In this document: piece after piece, positions 28,785 through 36,755 of the stretch
Numbering within the stretch: position 1 is the first letter of the stretch
Layout: every line of letters starts with the position of its first letter
NCBI GenBank assembly: GCA_002363385.1
Contig: DEVL01000003.1
Span: 1,186,085-1,250,084 of the forward strand
From: Stenotrophomonas maltophilia
GTDB taxonomy: Bacteria > Pseudomonadota > Gammaproteobacteria > Xanthomonadales > Xanthomonadaceae
Reading direction: 5' to 3'
Length of the DNA: 64,000 nucleotides
The notes under the pieces: model-generated
What the model was told of the DNA's origin: nothing
The model's input: the letters and a program-made list of their open reading frames with translations, nothing else
Database searches by the model: none
Program-made: the position numbers and the translations under genes

Positions 28785-29444
28785 ATGATGGATTGGGTAA
28801 ATATCAGTTTCTGGGTCTTCTCCATCGTGGCGGGCATTTCCGCCGCGGCGGTGATCAGCGTGCGCAATCCGGTCTATGCCGTGTTGTGCCTGATCCTGAC
28901 CTTCTTCTCCGTGGCCTGCATCTGGATTCTGGTCGGGGCCGAGTTCCTCGGTGTCGCGCTGGTGCTGGTCTACGTCGGCGCGGTCATGGTGCTGTTCCTG
29001 TTCGTGGTGATGATGCTGGACATCGATCCCTCCAACCTGCGTGAGGGCTGGGTGCGCTACCTGCCGGTCGGCCTGGTGGTGGCGGTGACCATGCTGGTGC
29101 AGATGCTGGTGCTGATCGGTGTGAAGGGCAGGGCGGTCAATCCGTTCCCCGCCGACAACGCCGCCGCGCTGGCCGCCGACACCTCCAACATCACCTGGCT
29201 GGCCCGTAGCCTGTTCACCGAGTACCTGCTGCCGTTCGAGTTCGCCGCCGTCATCCTGACCGTGGCCGTGGTTGCCGCCGTGATGCTGACCCTGCGTCGC
29301 CGCACCGGCCTGAAGACCCAGAACCCGTCCGAGCAGACCATGGTCAAGGGCAGCGACCGCCTGCGCATCGTCAAGATGGGTGCCGAAAAGCCGGTCGTGC
29401 ACACCAACATCAAGCCGTCCAGCAACGAGGAGGCGCAGCCATGA
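28785..29444 (+). CDS. nuoJ: NADH-quinone oxidoreductase subunit J
   Basis: This 219-residue membrane subunit has five helices. It includes the conserved third-helix stretch VALVLVYVGAVMVLFLFVVMML, whose pi-bulge undergoes rotation in complex I. The C-terminal 50 residues are hydrophilic and extend past the core. It overlaps nuoK by four bases. Confidence 0.96.
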   Translation: MMDWVNISFWVFSIVAGISAAAVISVRNPVYAVLCLILTFFSVACIWILVGAEFLGVALVLVYVGAVMVLFLFVVMMLDIDPSNLREGWVRYLPVGLVVAVTMLVQMLVLIGVKGRAVNPFPADNAAALAADTSNITWLARSLFTEYLLPFEFAAVILTVAVVAAVMLTLRRRTGLKTQNPSEQTMVKGSDRLRIVKMGAEKPVVHTNIKPSSNEEAQP

Positions 29445-29746
29445 TCACGCTTGGCCACATTCTGGCGCTGGGCGCAGTGCTGTTCTGCATCAGCCTTGCC
29501 GGCATCTTCCTCAACCGCAAGAACATCATCGTGCTGTTGATGTCCATCGAGTTGATGCTGCTGTCGGTCAACATCAATTTCGTCGGGTTCTCGCGTGAGA
29601 TGGGTGATACGGCCGGACAGCTGTTCGTCTTCTTCATTCTGACCGTGGCCGCGGCCGAGGCCGCCATCGGCCTCGCGATCCTGGTAACCCTGTTCCGTAC
29701 TCGCCGCACCATCAATGTCGGCGAAGTCGATTCGCTGAAGGGCTGA
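29441..29746 (+). CDS. nuoK: NADH-quinone oxidoreductase subunit K
   Basis: This 101-residue, three-helix membrane subunit has the two conserved membrane glutamates, one in LLMSIELMLLSVNINFV and the other in VAAAEAAIGLAILV. These belong to the proton channel next to NuoJ. nuoL begins 7 bases after the stop. Confidence 0.97.
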   Translation: MITLGHILALGAVLFCISLAGIFLNRKNIIVLLMSIELMLLSVNINFVGFSREMGDTAGQLFVFFILTVAAAEAAIGLAILVTLFRTRRTINVGEVDSLKG

Positions 29747-29753
29747 TCCGTAG

Positions 29754-31946
29754 ATGGAAATCACTCTCTCCAAGAGTCTGTTGATCGCAGTGGTGCTCGC
29801 ACCGCTGTTCGGCAGCATCATCGCCGGCCTGTTCGGTCGTCAGGTCGGTCGCGCTGGCGCGCAGGCGGTCACCATCCTCGGCGTGGCGGTCAGCTGCGTG
29901 CTGTCCAGCTACGTGCTGTACATGCTGCTGTGGGGCGGCGCCCAGCCGTTCAACCAGAACATCTACACGTTCTTCGAAGTGGGTCAGTACTCGGCGCACG
30001 TCGGCTTCATGGTCGACAAGCTCACCGCGATGATGATGGTCGTGGTGACCTTCGTCTCCTTCCTGGTGCACGTGTACACCATCGGCTACATGCAGGATGA
30101 CCCGGGCTACCAGCGGTTCTTCAGCTACATCTCGCTGTTCACCTTCTCGATGCTCACCCTGGTGATGAGCAACAACTTCCTGCAGCTGTTCTTCGGTTGG
30201 GAAGCGGTGGGCCTCGTCTCTTACCTGCTGATCGGCTTCTGGTTCAAGCGCCCGACCGCCATCTTCGCCAACATGAAGGCCTTCCTGGTCAACCGTGTCG
30301 GTGACTTCGGCTTCATCCTCGGCATCGCCGGCGTGCTGTGGGTGTTCGGCACCCTGGATTACGCCACCGTGTTCGCCAATGCCCAGGTGCTGGGCCACCC
30401 GGATGCGCTGATCCAGATCTGGTCGGGCACGATCAACCTGTTCGGTACCTCCATCCCGGTGATGAGCGAGCCGGTGATCTGGTCGGTCGCGACCGTGATC
30501 TGCATCTGCCTGTTCATCGGTGCGATGGGCAAGTCGGCCCAAGTGCCCCTGCACGTCTGGCTGCCGGACTCGATGGAAGGCCCGACCCCGATCTCGGCCC
30601 TGATCCATGCTGCGACGATGGTCACCGCGGGCATCTTCATGGTCACCCGCATGTCGCCGCTGTTCGAGCTGTCGCAGACCGCGCTGAACTTCGTGCTGTT
30701 CATCGGTGCCACCACCGCGTTCTTCACCGGCCTGATCGGCATCGTGCAGAACGACATCAAGCGCGTCGTCGCGTACTCCACGCTGTCCCAGCTGGGTTAC
30801 ATGACCGTCGCGCTGGGTGTGTCGGCGTACTCGGCCGCCGTGTTCCACCTGATGACCCACGCCTTCTTCAAGGCGCTGCTGTTCCTCGGCGCGGGCTCGG
30901 TGATCATCGCCATGCACCACGAGCAGGACATGCGCAAGATGGGCGGCCTGCGCAAGTACATGCCGATCACCTTCATCACCATGTGGATCGGTACGCTGGC
31001 CCTGGTCGGCACCCCGTTCTTCTCCGGCTTCTACTCCAAGGACACCATCATCGAGGCCGCGCAGCACCACGCGCATGTCTCCTCGAGCTGGGTGGCGACC
31101 TACGGGTACTGGGCGGTGCTGGGTGGCGTGGTCGTCACCAGCTTCTACAGCTTCCGCCTGCTGTTCCTGACCTTCCATGGCAAGGAACGCTTCCGCGATG
31201 CGCATGACGATCACGGCCATGGCCATGACGGTCACCACGGCGCCGACGCGCATGCAGCCGATGCCCACCATGGCGACGCGCATCATGACGATCATGGCCA
31301 CGGCCATGGCGCCCATGAGCCGCACGAAACCCCGTGGGTGGTGACGCTGCCGCTGATCCTGCTGGCGATCCCCTCGATGGTCATCGGTTTCTTCAGCATC
31401 GGTCCGATGCTGTACGGCACCGACTGGGCCGGCCACCATGCCGAGACCGCGATCCCGGGCCAGGTGCATTCGTTCTTCACCGGCATCGTTGATTTCTACG
31501 ACCCCGCACGCAACACCATCGGTGCGCTGGCCGAAGAGTTCCACGGCCCGGTCGCCTTCGCTATCCACGGCATGATGGCCCCGGCCTTCATCCTGACGGT
31601 TGTCGGCTTCCTGCTGGCGGCGCTGTTCTATCTGTGGAAGCCGGAACTGGCCGGCAAGGCCCGCAAGACCTTCTCGCCGATCGTGTCGGTGCTGGAGAAC
31701 AAGTACGGCTTCGACAAGCTCTGGATCGGCGGTTTCGCCGGCGGCGGTATCAAGCTCGGCAAGGTTTCGCGCGCGATCGACACGAATGTGGTCGATGGTG
31801 TGGTGGTCAACGGTTCGGCGCGCCTGATCGATCTGGCGGCCAACCTGCTGCGTCGCACCCAATCCGGTTTCCTCTATCACTACGCCTTCGCGATGATCAT
31901 CGGCCTGATTGCCCTCCTGGGCGTCCTGATGCATTACCTGCGTTGA
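29754..31946 (+). CDS. nuoL: NADH-quinone oxidoreductase subunit L (antiporter-like), with His-rich loop
   Basis: This is the distal proton-pumping subunit, carrying the long lateral helix. The 730-residue product has the antiporter-type core (FFGWEAVGLVSYLLIGFW, WLPDSMEGPTPISALIHAATMVTAG, LSQLGYMTVALG), including the channel Glu and Lys residues. It is longer than the E. coli protein (613 residues). Part of the difference is a hydrophilic loop at about residues 482-525 that is almost entirely His, Asp, Gly and Ala, for example HGHGHDGHHGADAH, set between membrane helices. The His-rich segment may bind metal; this is not known for complex I function. Confidence 0.97.
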   Translation: MEITLSKSLLIAVVLAPLFGSIIAGLFGRQVGRAGAQAVTILGVAVSCVLSSYVLYMLLWGGAQPFNQNIYTFFEVGQYSAHVGFMVDKLTAMMMVVVTFVSFLVHVYTIGYMQDDPGYQRFFSYISLFTFSMLTLVMSNNFLQLFFGWEAVGLVSYLLIGFWFKRPTAIFANMKAFLVNRVGDFGFILGIAGVLWVFGTLDYATVFANAQVLGHPDALIQIWSGTINLFGTSIPVMSEPVIWSVATVICICLFIGAMGKSAQVPLHVWLPDSMEGPTPISALIHAATMVTAGIFMVTRMSPLFELSQTALNFVLFIGATTAFFTGLIGIVQNDIKRVVAYSTLSQLGYMTVALGVSAYSAAVFHLMTHAFFKALLFLGAGSVIIAMHHEQDMRKMGGLRKYMPITFITMWIGTLALVGTPFFSGFYSKDTIIEAAQHHAHVSSSWVATYGYWAVLGGVVVTSFYSFRLLFLTFHGKERFRDAHDDHGHGHDGHHGADAHAADAHHGDAHHDDHGHGHGAHEPHETPWVVTLPLILLAIPSMVIGFFSIGPMLYGTDWAGHHAETAIPGQVHSFFTGIVDFYDPARNTIGALAEEFHGPVAFAIHGMMAPAFILTVVGFLLAALFYLWKPELAGKARKTFSPIVSVLENKYGFDKLWIGGFAGGGIKLGKVSRAIDTNVVDGVVVNGSARLIDLAANLLRRTQSGFLYHYAFAMIIGLIALLGVLMHYLR

Positions 31947-31969
31947 TGACCTGTACGGAATAAGAAGAC

Positions 31970-33478
31970 GTGTCGAACTGGCCCCTACTTAGTGTTCTCA
32001 TCTGGCTGCCGATCATCGGCGGTGCATTGATCCTTGCCATCCGTGATGCCCAGACCGCCCGGTGGGCGTCGCTGGGTGTGGCGGTGCTGACCTTCGTGGC
32101 CAGCCTGTCGCTGCTCAGCGGCTATGACACGGGAATCGACGCGCTGCAGTTCGTCGAGACCCGCGCCTGGATCCCCGCCTACGACATCGGCTACAACCTC
32201 GGCGTCGACGGCATCGCCATTGCGCTGATCCTGCTGACCACGCTGGTTTCGGTGCTGGCCCTGATCGGTGCCTGGAGCGCGATCGACAAGCGCGTGAACC
32301 AGTACGTGGCCGCCTTCCTGATTCTGGAAGGTGTCACCGTCGGTATCTTCGCCGCGACGGACGCGATGCTGTTCTACGTGTTCTTCGAAGCGATGCTGAT
32401 CCCGATGTTCCTGATCATCGGTGTCTGGGGCGGCCCGCGCCGCATCTACGCCGCGCTCAAGTTCTTCCTGTACACCTTCCTCGGCTCGGTGCTGATGCTG
32501 GTGGCCCTGATCTACCTGTACCTGAAGGGCGGCAGCTTCCAGCTGGCCGACCTGTACCAGCTGCAGCTGTCGGGCAAGGAGCAGACCTGGATCTTCTTCG
32601 CCTTCCTGATCGCCTTCGCGGTCAAGGTGCCGATGTTCCCGGTCCACACCTGGCTGCCGGACGCCCACGTGGAAGCACCGACCGCCGGTTCGGTGATCCT
32701 GGCGGCGATCGCGCTGAAGATCGGTGGCTACGGCTTCCTGCGCTTCAACCTGCCGATCGTGCCGGACGCCTCGCATGAGTGGGCCTGGCTGGTGATCGCG
32801 CTGTCGCTGGTGGCGGTGATCTACGTTGGCCTGGTCGCCCTGGTGCAGGACGACATGAAGAAGCTGATCGCTTATTCGTCGATCGCGCACATGGGCTTCG
32901 TGACCCTGGGTACCTTCATCGCCATGTGGCTGGTGCGCGATGCCGGCAACCCGGATGCGGCCCGCCTGGGCCTGCAGGGTGCGATGGTGCAGATGGTCTC
33001 GCACGGTTTCGTGTCCGGCGCGATGTTCTCCTGCGTCGGCGTGCTCTACGACCGCATGCACAGCCGCCGCATCGCCGATTACGGCGGCGTGGTCAACGTG
33101 ATGCCCTGGTTTGCCACCTTCGCCATGCTGTTCTTCATGGCCAATGCCGGCCTGCCGGGTACCAGCGGTTTCGTGGGTGAGTTCATGATCATCATGGCCA
33201 GCTTCCAGCGCAATCCGTGGCTGGCGCTCGGCGCGGCGAGCACCCTGGTGATCACCGCGGCGTATACGCTGTGGCTGTACAAGCGCGTGTTCTTCGGTGA
33301 AGTGGCCAACGCCCATGTCGCCGAACTGAAGGACATCAACGGTCGCGAGTGGCTGGTGTTGGGTGTATTCGCCGTGGGCACCCTTGCCCTGGGCCTGTAC
33401 CCCAAGCCGCTGACCGACCTGATGGAGCCCTCGATCGCGAAGCTGGCGATGCAGATCGCATCCAGCAAGCTGCTGTAA
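31970..33478 (+). CDS. nuoM: NADH-quinone oxidoreductase subunit M
   Basis: This is an antiporter-like proton-pumping subunit with 14 helices. The 502-residue product has the conserved channel Glu in FYVFFEAMLIPMFLIIG and the helix with the key Lys in AFLIAFAVKVPMFPVHTWLPDAHVEAPTAGSV, plus SSIAHMGFVTLG. It starts with GTG, 23 bases after nuoL. Confidence 0.97.
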   Translation: MSNWPLLSVLIWLPIIGGALILAIRDAQTARWASLGVAVLTFVASLSLLSGYDTGIDALQFVETRAWIPAYDIGYNLGVDGIAIALILLTTLVSVLALIGAWSAIDKRVNQYVAAFLILEGVTVGIFAATDAMLFYVFFEAMLIPMFLIIGVWGGPRRIYAALKFFLYTFLGSVLMLVALIYLYLKGGSFQLADLYQLQLSGKEQTWIFFAFLIAFAVKVPMFPVHTWLPDAHVEAPTAGSVILAAIALKIGGYGFLRFNLPIVPDASHEWAWLVIALSLVAVIYVGLVALVQDDMKKLIAYSSIAHMGFVTLGTFIAMWLVRDAGNPDAARLGLQGAMVQMVSHGFVSGAMFSCVGVLYDRMHSRRIADYGGVVNVMPWFATFAMLFFMANAGLPGTSGFVGEFMIIMASFQRNPWLALGAASTLVITAAYTLWLYKRVFFGEVANAHVAELKDINGREWLVLGVFAVGTLALGLYPKPLTDLMEPSIAKLAMQIASSKLL

Positions 33479-33514
33479 TCGGGCCGTCGAGAGTATTGAT
33501 TCCAGGATTTGATG

Positions 33515-34975
33515 ATGACCACCTCGCCGCTGTTGCCACTGACCGCCGCTGACCTCCCGCCGCTCGCTCCCGAGCTGGTGCTGGTCGGCAGTGCGTTCGC
33601 CCTGTTGATGCTTGATCTTTTCATCAGTGAGAAGAACAAGATCTGGACCCACCTGTTCTCGATCGCCGCGCTGGCGGTCGTGTTCTTCATGCTCGCCACC
33701 GGAGTGGGCGGGCAGGGCGAGGTCTTCCACGGCATGTTCGTCCGCGACACCGCGGCCGACGTGATGAAGACCGTGATCGTGCTGTGCAGCGGCCTGACCC
33801 TGATCTACGGCTGGAGCTACCTGCGCGAGCGCAAGCTCTATCAGGGTGAGATTCCGGTGCTGATCCTGTTCGCCACCGCGGGCATGATGATCCTGGTCTC
33901 GGCCGGCAGCCTGCTGATGGTCTACCTGGGCCTGGAACTGCTGGCGCTGTGCTCCTACGCCCTGGTCGCCAGCAACCGTGAAAACGGTCTGGCCTCGGAA
34001 GCGGCGATGAAGTACATCGTGCTGGGTTCGCTGGCCTCGGGTCTGCTGCTGTACGGCATGTCGCTGATCTACGGCGCCACCGGCTCGCTGCACCTGGACG
34101 CCATCAACGCGGCCATTCCGCATACCGAAGAGAAGATGCTGCTGCTGACCGGCGCGGTGTTCATGATCGCCGGTGTGGCCTTCAAGCTCGGTGCCGCCCC
34201 GTTCCACATGTGGCTGCCCGATGTCTACCAGGGCGCCCCGGCACCGGTCGCGCTGTTCATCAGCTCGGCCCCGAAGCTGGCTGCGTTCGGCATGGCCTAC
34301 CGCCTGCTGGAAATGGGCGTGGGTCCGCTGGCCGACGAATGGAAGTACCTGATCGGTGGCCTGGCCGCGCTGTCGCTGGTGATCGGCAACCTGATGGCGA
34401 TCGCGCAGACCAACCTCAAGCGCATGCTGGCCTTCTCGACCGTTTCGCACATCGGCTTCCTGCTGATGGGCATGGCCGGTGGTGGCGAGCGCGGTTACTC
34501 GGCGGCGCTGTTCTACGCCCTGAGCTACGCGATCATGTCCACGGCCGCCTTCGGCGCGATCATCGCCTTGTCGCGCAATGGCTTTGAAGCCGAGAAGATC
34601 GAAGACTTCAAGGGCCTCAACGCCCGCAACCCGTGGATGGCCGGCCTGGTGCTGTGCATCATGGCGTCGCTGGCAGGCATCCCGCCGTTCCTGGGCTTCT
34701 GGACCAAGCTGGCCGTGCTCGGTGCCGCGATCCAGGGCGACATGCTGTGGCTGGCCATGGTCGGCGTGATCTGCGCCGTGATCGGCTGCTTCTACTACCT
34801 GCGCGTCATCAAGGTCATGTACTTCGATGAGCCGGTGGGCGAGCCGCTGCCGGCCAACAACGACCGCGTGCTGGGCGTGGTGCTGGGCGTGAACGCCCTG
34901 GCGCTGCTGGCCCTGGGCGTGGCATGGAACCCGATCATGGTGTGGTGCCAGCAGGCATTTGCACATATTTCGTAA
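33515..34975 (+). CDS. nuoN: NADH-quinone oxidoreductase subunit N
   Basis: This is the third antiporter-like subunit of complex I. The 486-residue product has YLGLELLALCSYALVA with the channel Glu, FKLGAAPFHMWLPDVYQGAP, and LAFSTVSHIGFLLMG. Two adjacent ATG codons (33512, 33515) follow an AGGA sequence; I chose the second for spacing, and a TTG at 33509 is less likely. It is the last nuo gene. The 120 bases after it carry a TAATAT box at 35004 that may drive the downstream tRNA. Confidence 0.96.
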   Translation: MTTSPLLPLTAADLPPLAPELVLVGSAFALLMLDLFISEKNKIWTHLFSIAALAVVFFMLATGVGGQGEVFHGMFVRDTAADVMKTVIVLCSGLTLIYGWSYLRERKLYQGEIPVLILFATAGMMILVSAGSLLMVYLGLELLALCSYALVASNRENGLASEAAMKYIVLGSLASGLLLYGMSLIYGATGSLHLDAINAAIPHTEEKMLLLTGAVFMIAGVAFKLGAAPFHMWLPDVYQGAPAPVALFISSAPKLAAFGMAYRLLEMGVGPLADEWKYLIGGLAALSLVIGNLMAIAQTNLKRMLAFSTVSHIGFLLMGMAGGGERGYSAALFYALSYAIMSTAAFGAIIALSRNGFEAEKIEDFKGLNARNPWMAGLVLCIMASLAGIPPFLGFWTKLAVLGAAIQGDMLWLAMVGVICAVIGCFYYLRVIKVMYFDEPVGEPLPANNDRVLGVVLGVNALALLALGVAWNPIMVWCQQAFAHIS

Positions 34976-35095
34976 AAAACGATACAAACGTGCGCAACTC
35001 GTGTAATATTCATCTCCTGAGTTGTTGATGCACCGGTTTCGCCAGAACATCGTTGCTAGGAGGTCCCCCGGGCCTTCGCACTCATCCGCTTCTGC

Positions 35096-35172
35096 TGCGG
35101 GGTGGAGCAGTCTGGCAGCTCGTCGGGCTCATAACCCGAAGGTCGCAGGTTCAAATCCTGCCCCCGCTACCA
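35096..35172 (+). tRNA. Initiator tRNA-fMet (CAT), copy 1
   Basis: This is a 77-base tRNA with encoded CCA and anticodon loop CTCATAA (anticodon CAT). Three consecutive G:C pairs in the anticodon stem (TCGGG/CCCGA) mark it as the initiator. Position 1 faces position 72 as T against T, the unpaired acceptor end expected of an initiator, although C against A is usual in E. coli. It is identical to copy 2. Confidence 0.97.
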
Positions 35173-35209
35173 TATAGCTCCGGTGCAAACCGGAGGCAGT
35201 GGACGAATC

Positions 35210-35239
35210 AAGCGATACCGGAAACGGTGTCGCTTTTTT
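35210..35239 (+). terminator. Intrinsic terminator after tRNA-fMet copy 1
   Basis: The stem AAGCGATACCG and CGGTGTCGCTT closes on GAAA, with one G-T pair, and is followed by a T-run of six. A smaller CTCCGGT/ACCGGAG hairpin lies just before it at 35178-35195. Confidence 0.9.
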
Positions 35240-35314
35240 CGTTCCAGGGCTTGGATCGCATTGCCTGTTTGGCTTTGGCCTAGGGGCTTTTGCACAGCCA
35301 GTGTTTCAAAGGGG

Positions 35315-35343
35315 TTGCACGGGAACTCAAACTCCCTTACAAT
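35315..35343 (+). promoter_or_regulatory. Sigma70 promoter of tRNA-fMet copy 2
   Basis: TTGCAC and TACAAT are separated by 17 bases, ending 11 bases before the mature tRNA. The ten bases before both tRNA copies (ccgcttctgc) are the same, but copy 1 has no comparable -10 or -35. Confidence 0.75.
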
Positions 35344-35354
35344 TCCGCTTCTGC

Positions 35355-35431
35355 TGCGGGGTGGAGCAGTCTGGCAGCTCGTCGGGCTCATAACCCGAAG
35401 GTCGCAGGTTCAAATCCTGCCCCCGCTACCA
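35355..35431 (+). tRNA. Initiator tRNA-fMet (CAT), copy 2
   Basis: This is identical over all 77 bases to copy 1, with the same GGG/CCC anticodon stem and unpaired 1-72 position. It has its own promoter and terminator. It stands upstream of rimP-nusA-infB, where metY stands in E. coli. Confidence 0.97.
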
Positions 35432-35465
35432 CAGAAAATCTGCAGTGCAGATGCAGTAGACGAAA

Positions 35466-35495
35466 AGGCGATCTCGGCAACGAGGTCGCTTTTTT
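35466..35495 (+). terminator. Intrinsic terminator after tRNA-fMet copy 2
   Basis: The stem AGGCGATCTCG and CGAGGTCGCTT closes on GCAA and ends in TTTTTT. It resembles the terminator after copy 1, so the duplication included the 3' flank. Confidence 0.9.
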
Positions 35496-35690
35496 CGTTG
35501 TGGCAACGGCATCGTCGGCGCGACGGTGGAAAGGCGGCAGAGCGCGGGCGGCGGCTCCTGTTGCGGTTGCGGTTGCGCCAACGATGATTGAAGCGCACCC
35601 AGGATCAGTGACGAGTAGTCGTTTGGAATGTTGCTCTGCTGTTGCTTGTGACCTCAATGACTGGCCAGCCATTTCCGTAGGCAGCGGGGT

Positions 35691-35778
35691 GGGCAGGTTG
35701 GCGGGACCATTGGGGCGACATGGATGTCGCCCATGAGCCCCCATGGACGGGTTCACGGCGCGTCCCGCGGACCTGCCC
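35691..35778 (-). repeat. Composite palindromic intergenic repeat, inverted copy (88 bp)
   Basis: The outer arms gggcaggttggcgggac (35691-35707) and gtcccgcggacctgccc (35762-35778) enclose the conserved block in reverse orientation (gggggctcat-hairpin-gacatccatgtcgcc). The surrounding 35498-35862 has no gene I would accept; short frames there follow the repeat. Confidence 0.7.
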
Positions 35779-35862
35779 ATACCGATGCCCGCGCCGAAGG
35801 ATGAAACAACGGCTTTGGCCGTTCAGCTTTCCGAATACAGGCACCACAAACCACCCCAACCA

Positions 35863-35891
35863 TTGCACCAGCGCGGTGCAACGGCTATCAT
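35863..35891 (+). promoter_or_regulatory. Sigma70 promoter for the rimP-nusA-infB operon
   Basis: TTGCAC and TATCAT are separated by 17 bases, about 270 bases before rimP. The spacer includes a ttgcacc/ggtgcaa inverted repeat that could be an operator. The long leader downstream carries further structure. Confidence 0.65.
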
Positions 35892-36072
35892 CAGTGGCTT
35901 AGCGGACTGTCTACTCATATCCCCTCAACGGATATGAACAGGCCCCGCGACCGGCTTCCAGGAACGGCAACCTGTACCCAGGCCGCCGTGACCCCCCGGA
36001 ACGCTGGGCTCGCAGACGTGCACCACGTGCGCATCTGCACCGGAATCCAGCATGACCGGAGTTGTACCGGAC

Positions 36073-36099
36073 AGGGGCCCAACGGGCCCTTTGTTGTTT
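36073..36099 (+). terminator. Leader terminator/attenuator before rimP
   Basis: GGGCCC-AAC-GGGCCC, extended by A-T and G-T pairs, is followed by TTTGTTGTTT, 62 bases before the rimP start and inside the predicted leader. This position suggests attenuation of the nusA operon rather than an operon end. NusA autoregulates its operon in E. coli; the same here is inferred. Confidence 0.65.
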
Positions 36100-36160
36100 C
36101 CGGAAGGTGGTCCAAGCCGTGGACCAGACCGTATTTCTTTTCAACGAATCAAGGCCGACT

Positions 36161-36751
36161 GTGAGCGACAAGGCAACCGAAATCGCGAATCTGCTCGCCC
36201 CCACCGTTCAGTCGCTGGGTCTCGAGCTGCTGGGCGTGGAATATCTGACCGCCCCGGGTGGTGCCACGCTGCGCCTGTACATCGACGTGCCGCTGGCCGA
36301 ACAGCCGGAGCGCATCGTCAACATCGACGACTGCGAACGCGTCAGCCGCGAAGTCTCTGCCCAGCTGGACGTCGAAGACCCGATCACGGCGAACTACACG
36401 CTGGAAGTGTCTTCGCCGGGCGTGGACCGCCCGCTGTTCACCGGCGACCAGTTCGAGCGCGCCGTCGGCGAATCCGCCAAGGTGACGCTGAAGCTGCCGC
36501 AGGACGGCCGTCGTCGTCTGCAGGGCGAAATCCTCGCCGTGGATATCGAACAAGGCACGGTCACCTTCAAGGTCGACAATGCCCCGTTTACCGCCGACAT
36601 CGAGAATATCGACAAGGCGCGCATCATGCCGGACTGGGCCGCCCTCGGCCTGGCTCCGACCAAACCGACTGGCCCGGCACCCAAACAGGGTGGCAAGGCG
36701 AACAAGAAACCATCCAACGAGCCGGCGGCCAAAAAGCCGCGCGCGGAGTGA
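36161..36751 (+). CDS. rimP: Ribosome maturation factor RimP
   Basis: RimP assists assembly of the 30S subunit. The 196-residue product has the N-terminal RimP domain (SLGLELLGVEYLTAPGGATLRLYID) and the C-terminal SH3-like domain (ITANYTLEVSSPGVDRPLF), with a Lys/Pro-rich tail. I chose the GTG at 36161 because conservation begins there. It is the first gene of the rimP-nusA-infB-rbfA-truB-rpsO-pnp cluster. Confidence 0.95.
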   Translation: MSDKATEIANLLAPTVQSLGLELLGVEYLTAPGGATLRLYIDVPLAEQPERIVNIDDCERVSREVSAQLDVEDPITANYTLEVSSPGVDRPLFTGDQFERAVGESAKVTLKLPQDGRRRLQGEILAVDIEQGTVTFKVDNAPFTADIENIDKARIMPDWAALGLAPTKPTGPAPKQGGKANKKPSNEPAAKKPRAE

Positions 36752-36755
36752 GCCA

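Noticed and set aside
29712..35050. Very long open frames on the minus strand opposite nuoL, nuoM and nuoN (over 700 and 1000 codons)
   Set aside because: They are antisense to clearly conserved complex I genes, rich in His, Arg and Gln, with no recognisable domain. High GC with strong third-position bias keeps the opposite frames open.
35720..35902. Small frames in the tRNA-fMet to rimP interval
   Set aside because: They start within the composite palindromic repeat and run through non-conserved sequence, with no plausible ribosome-binding site.
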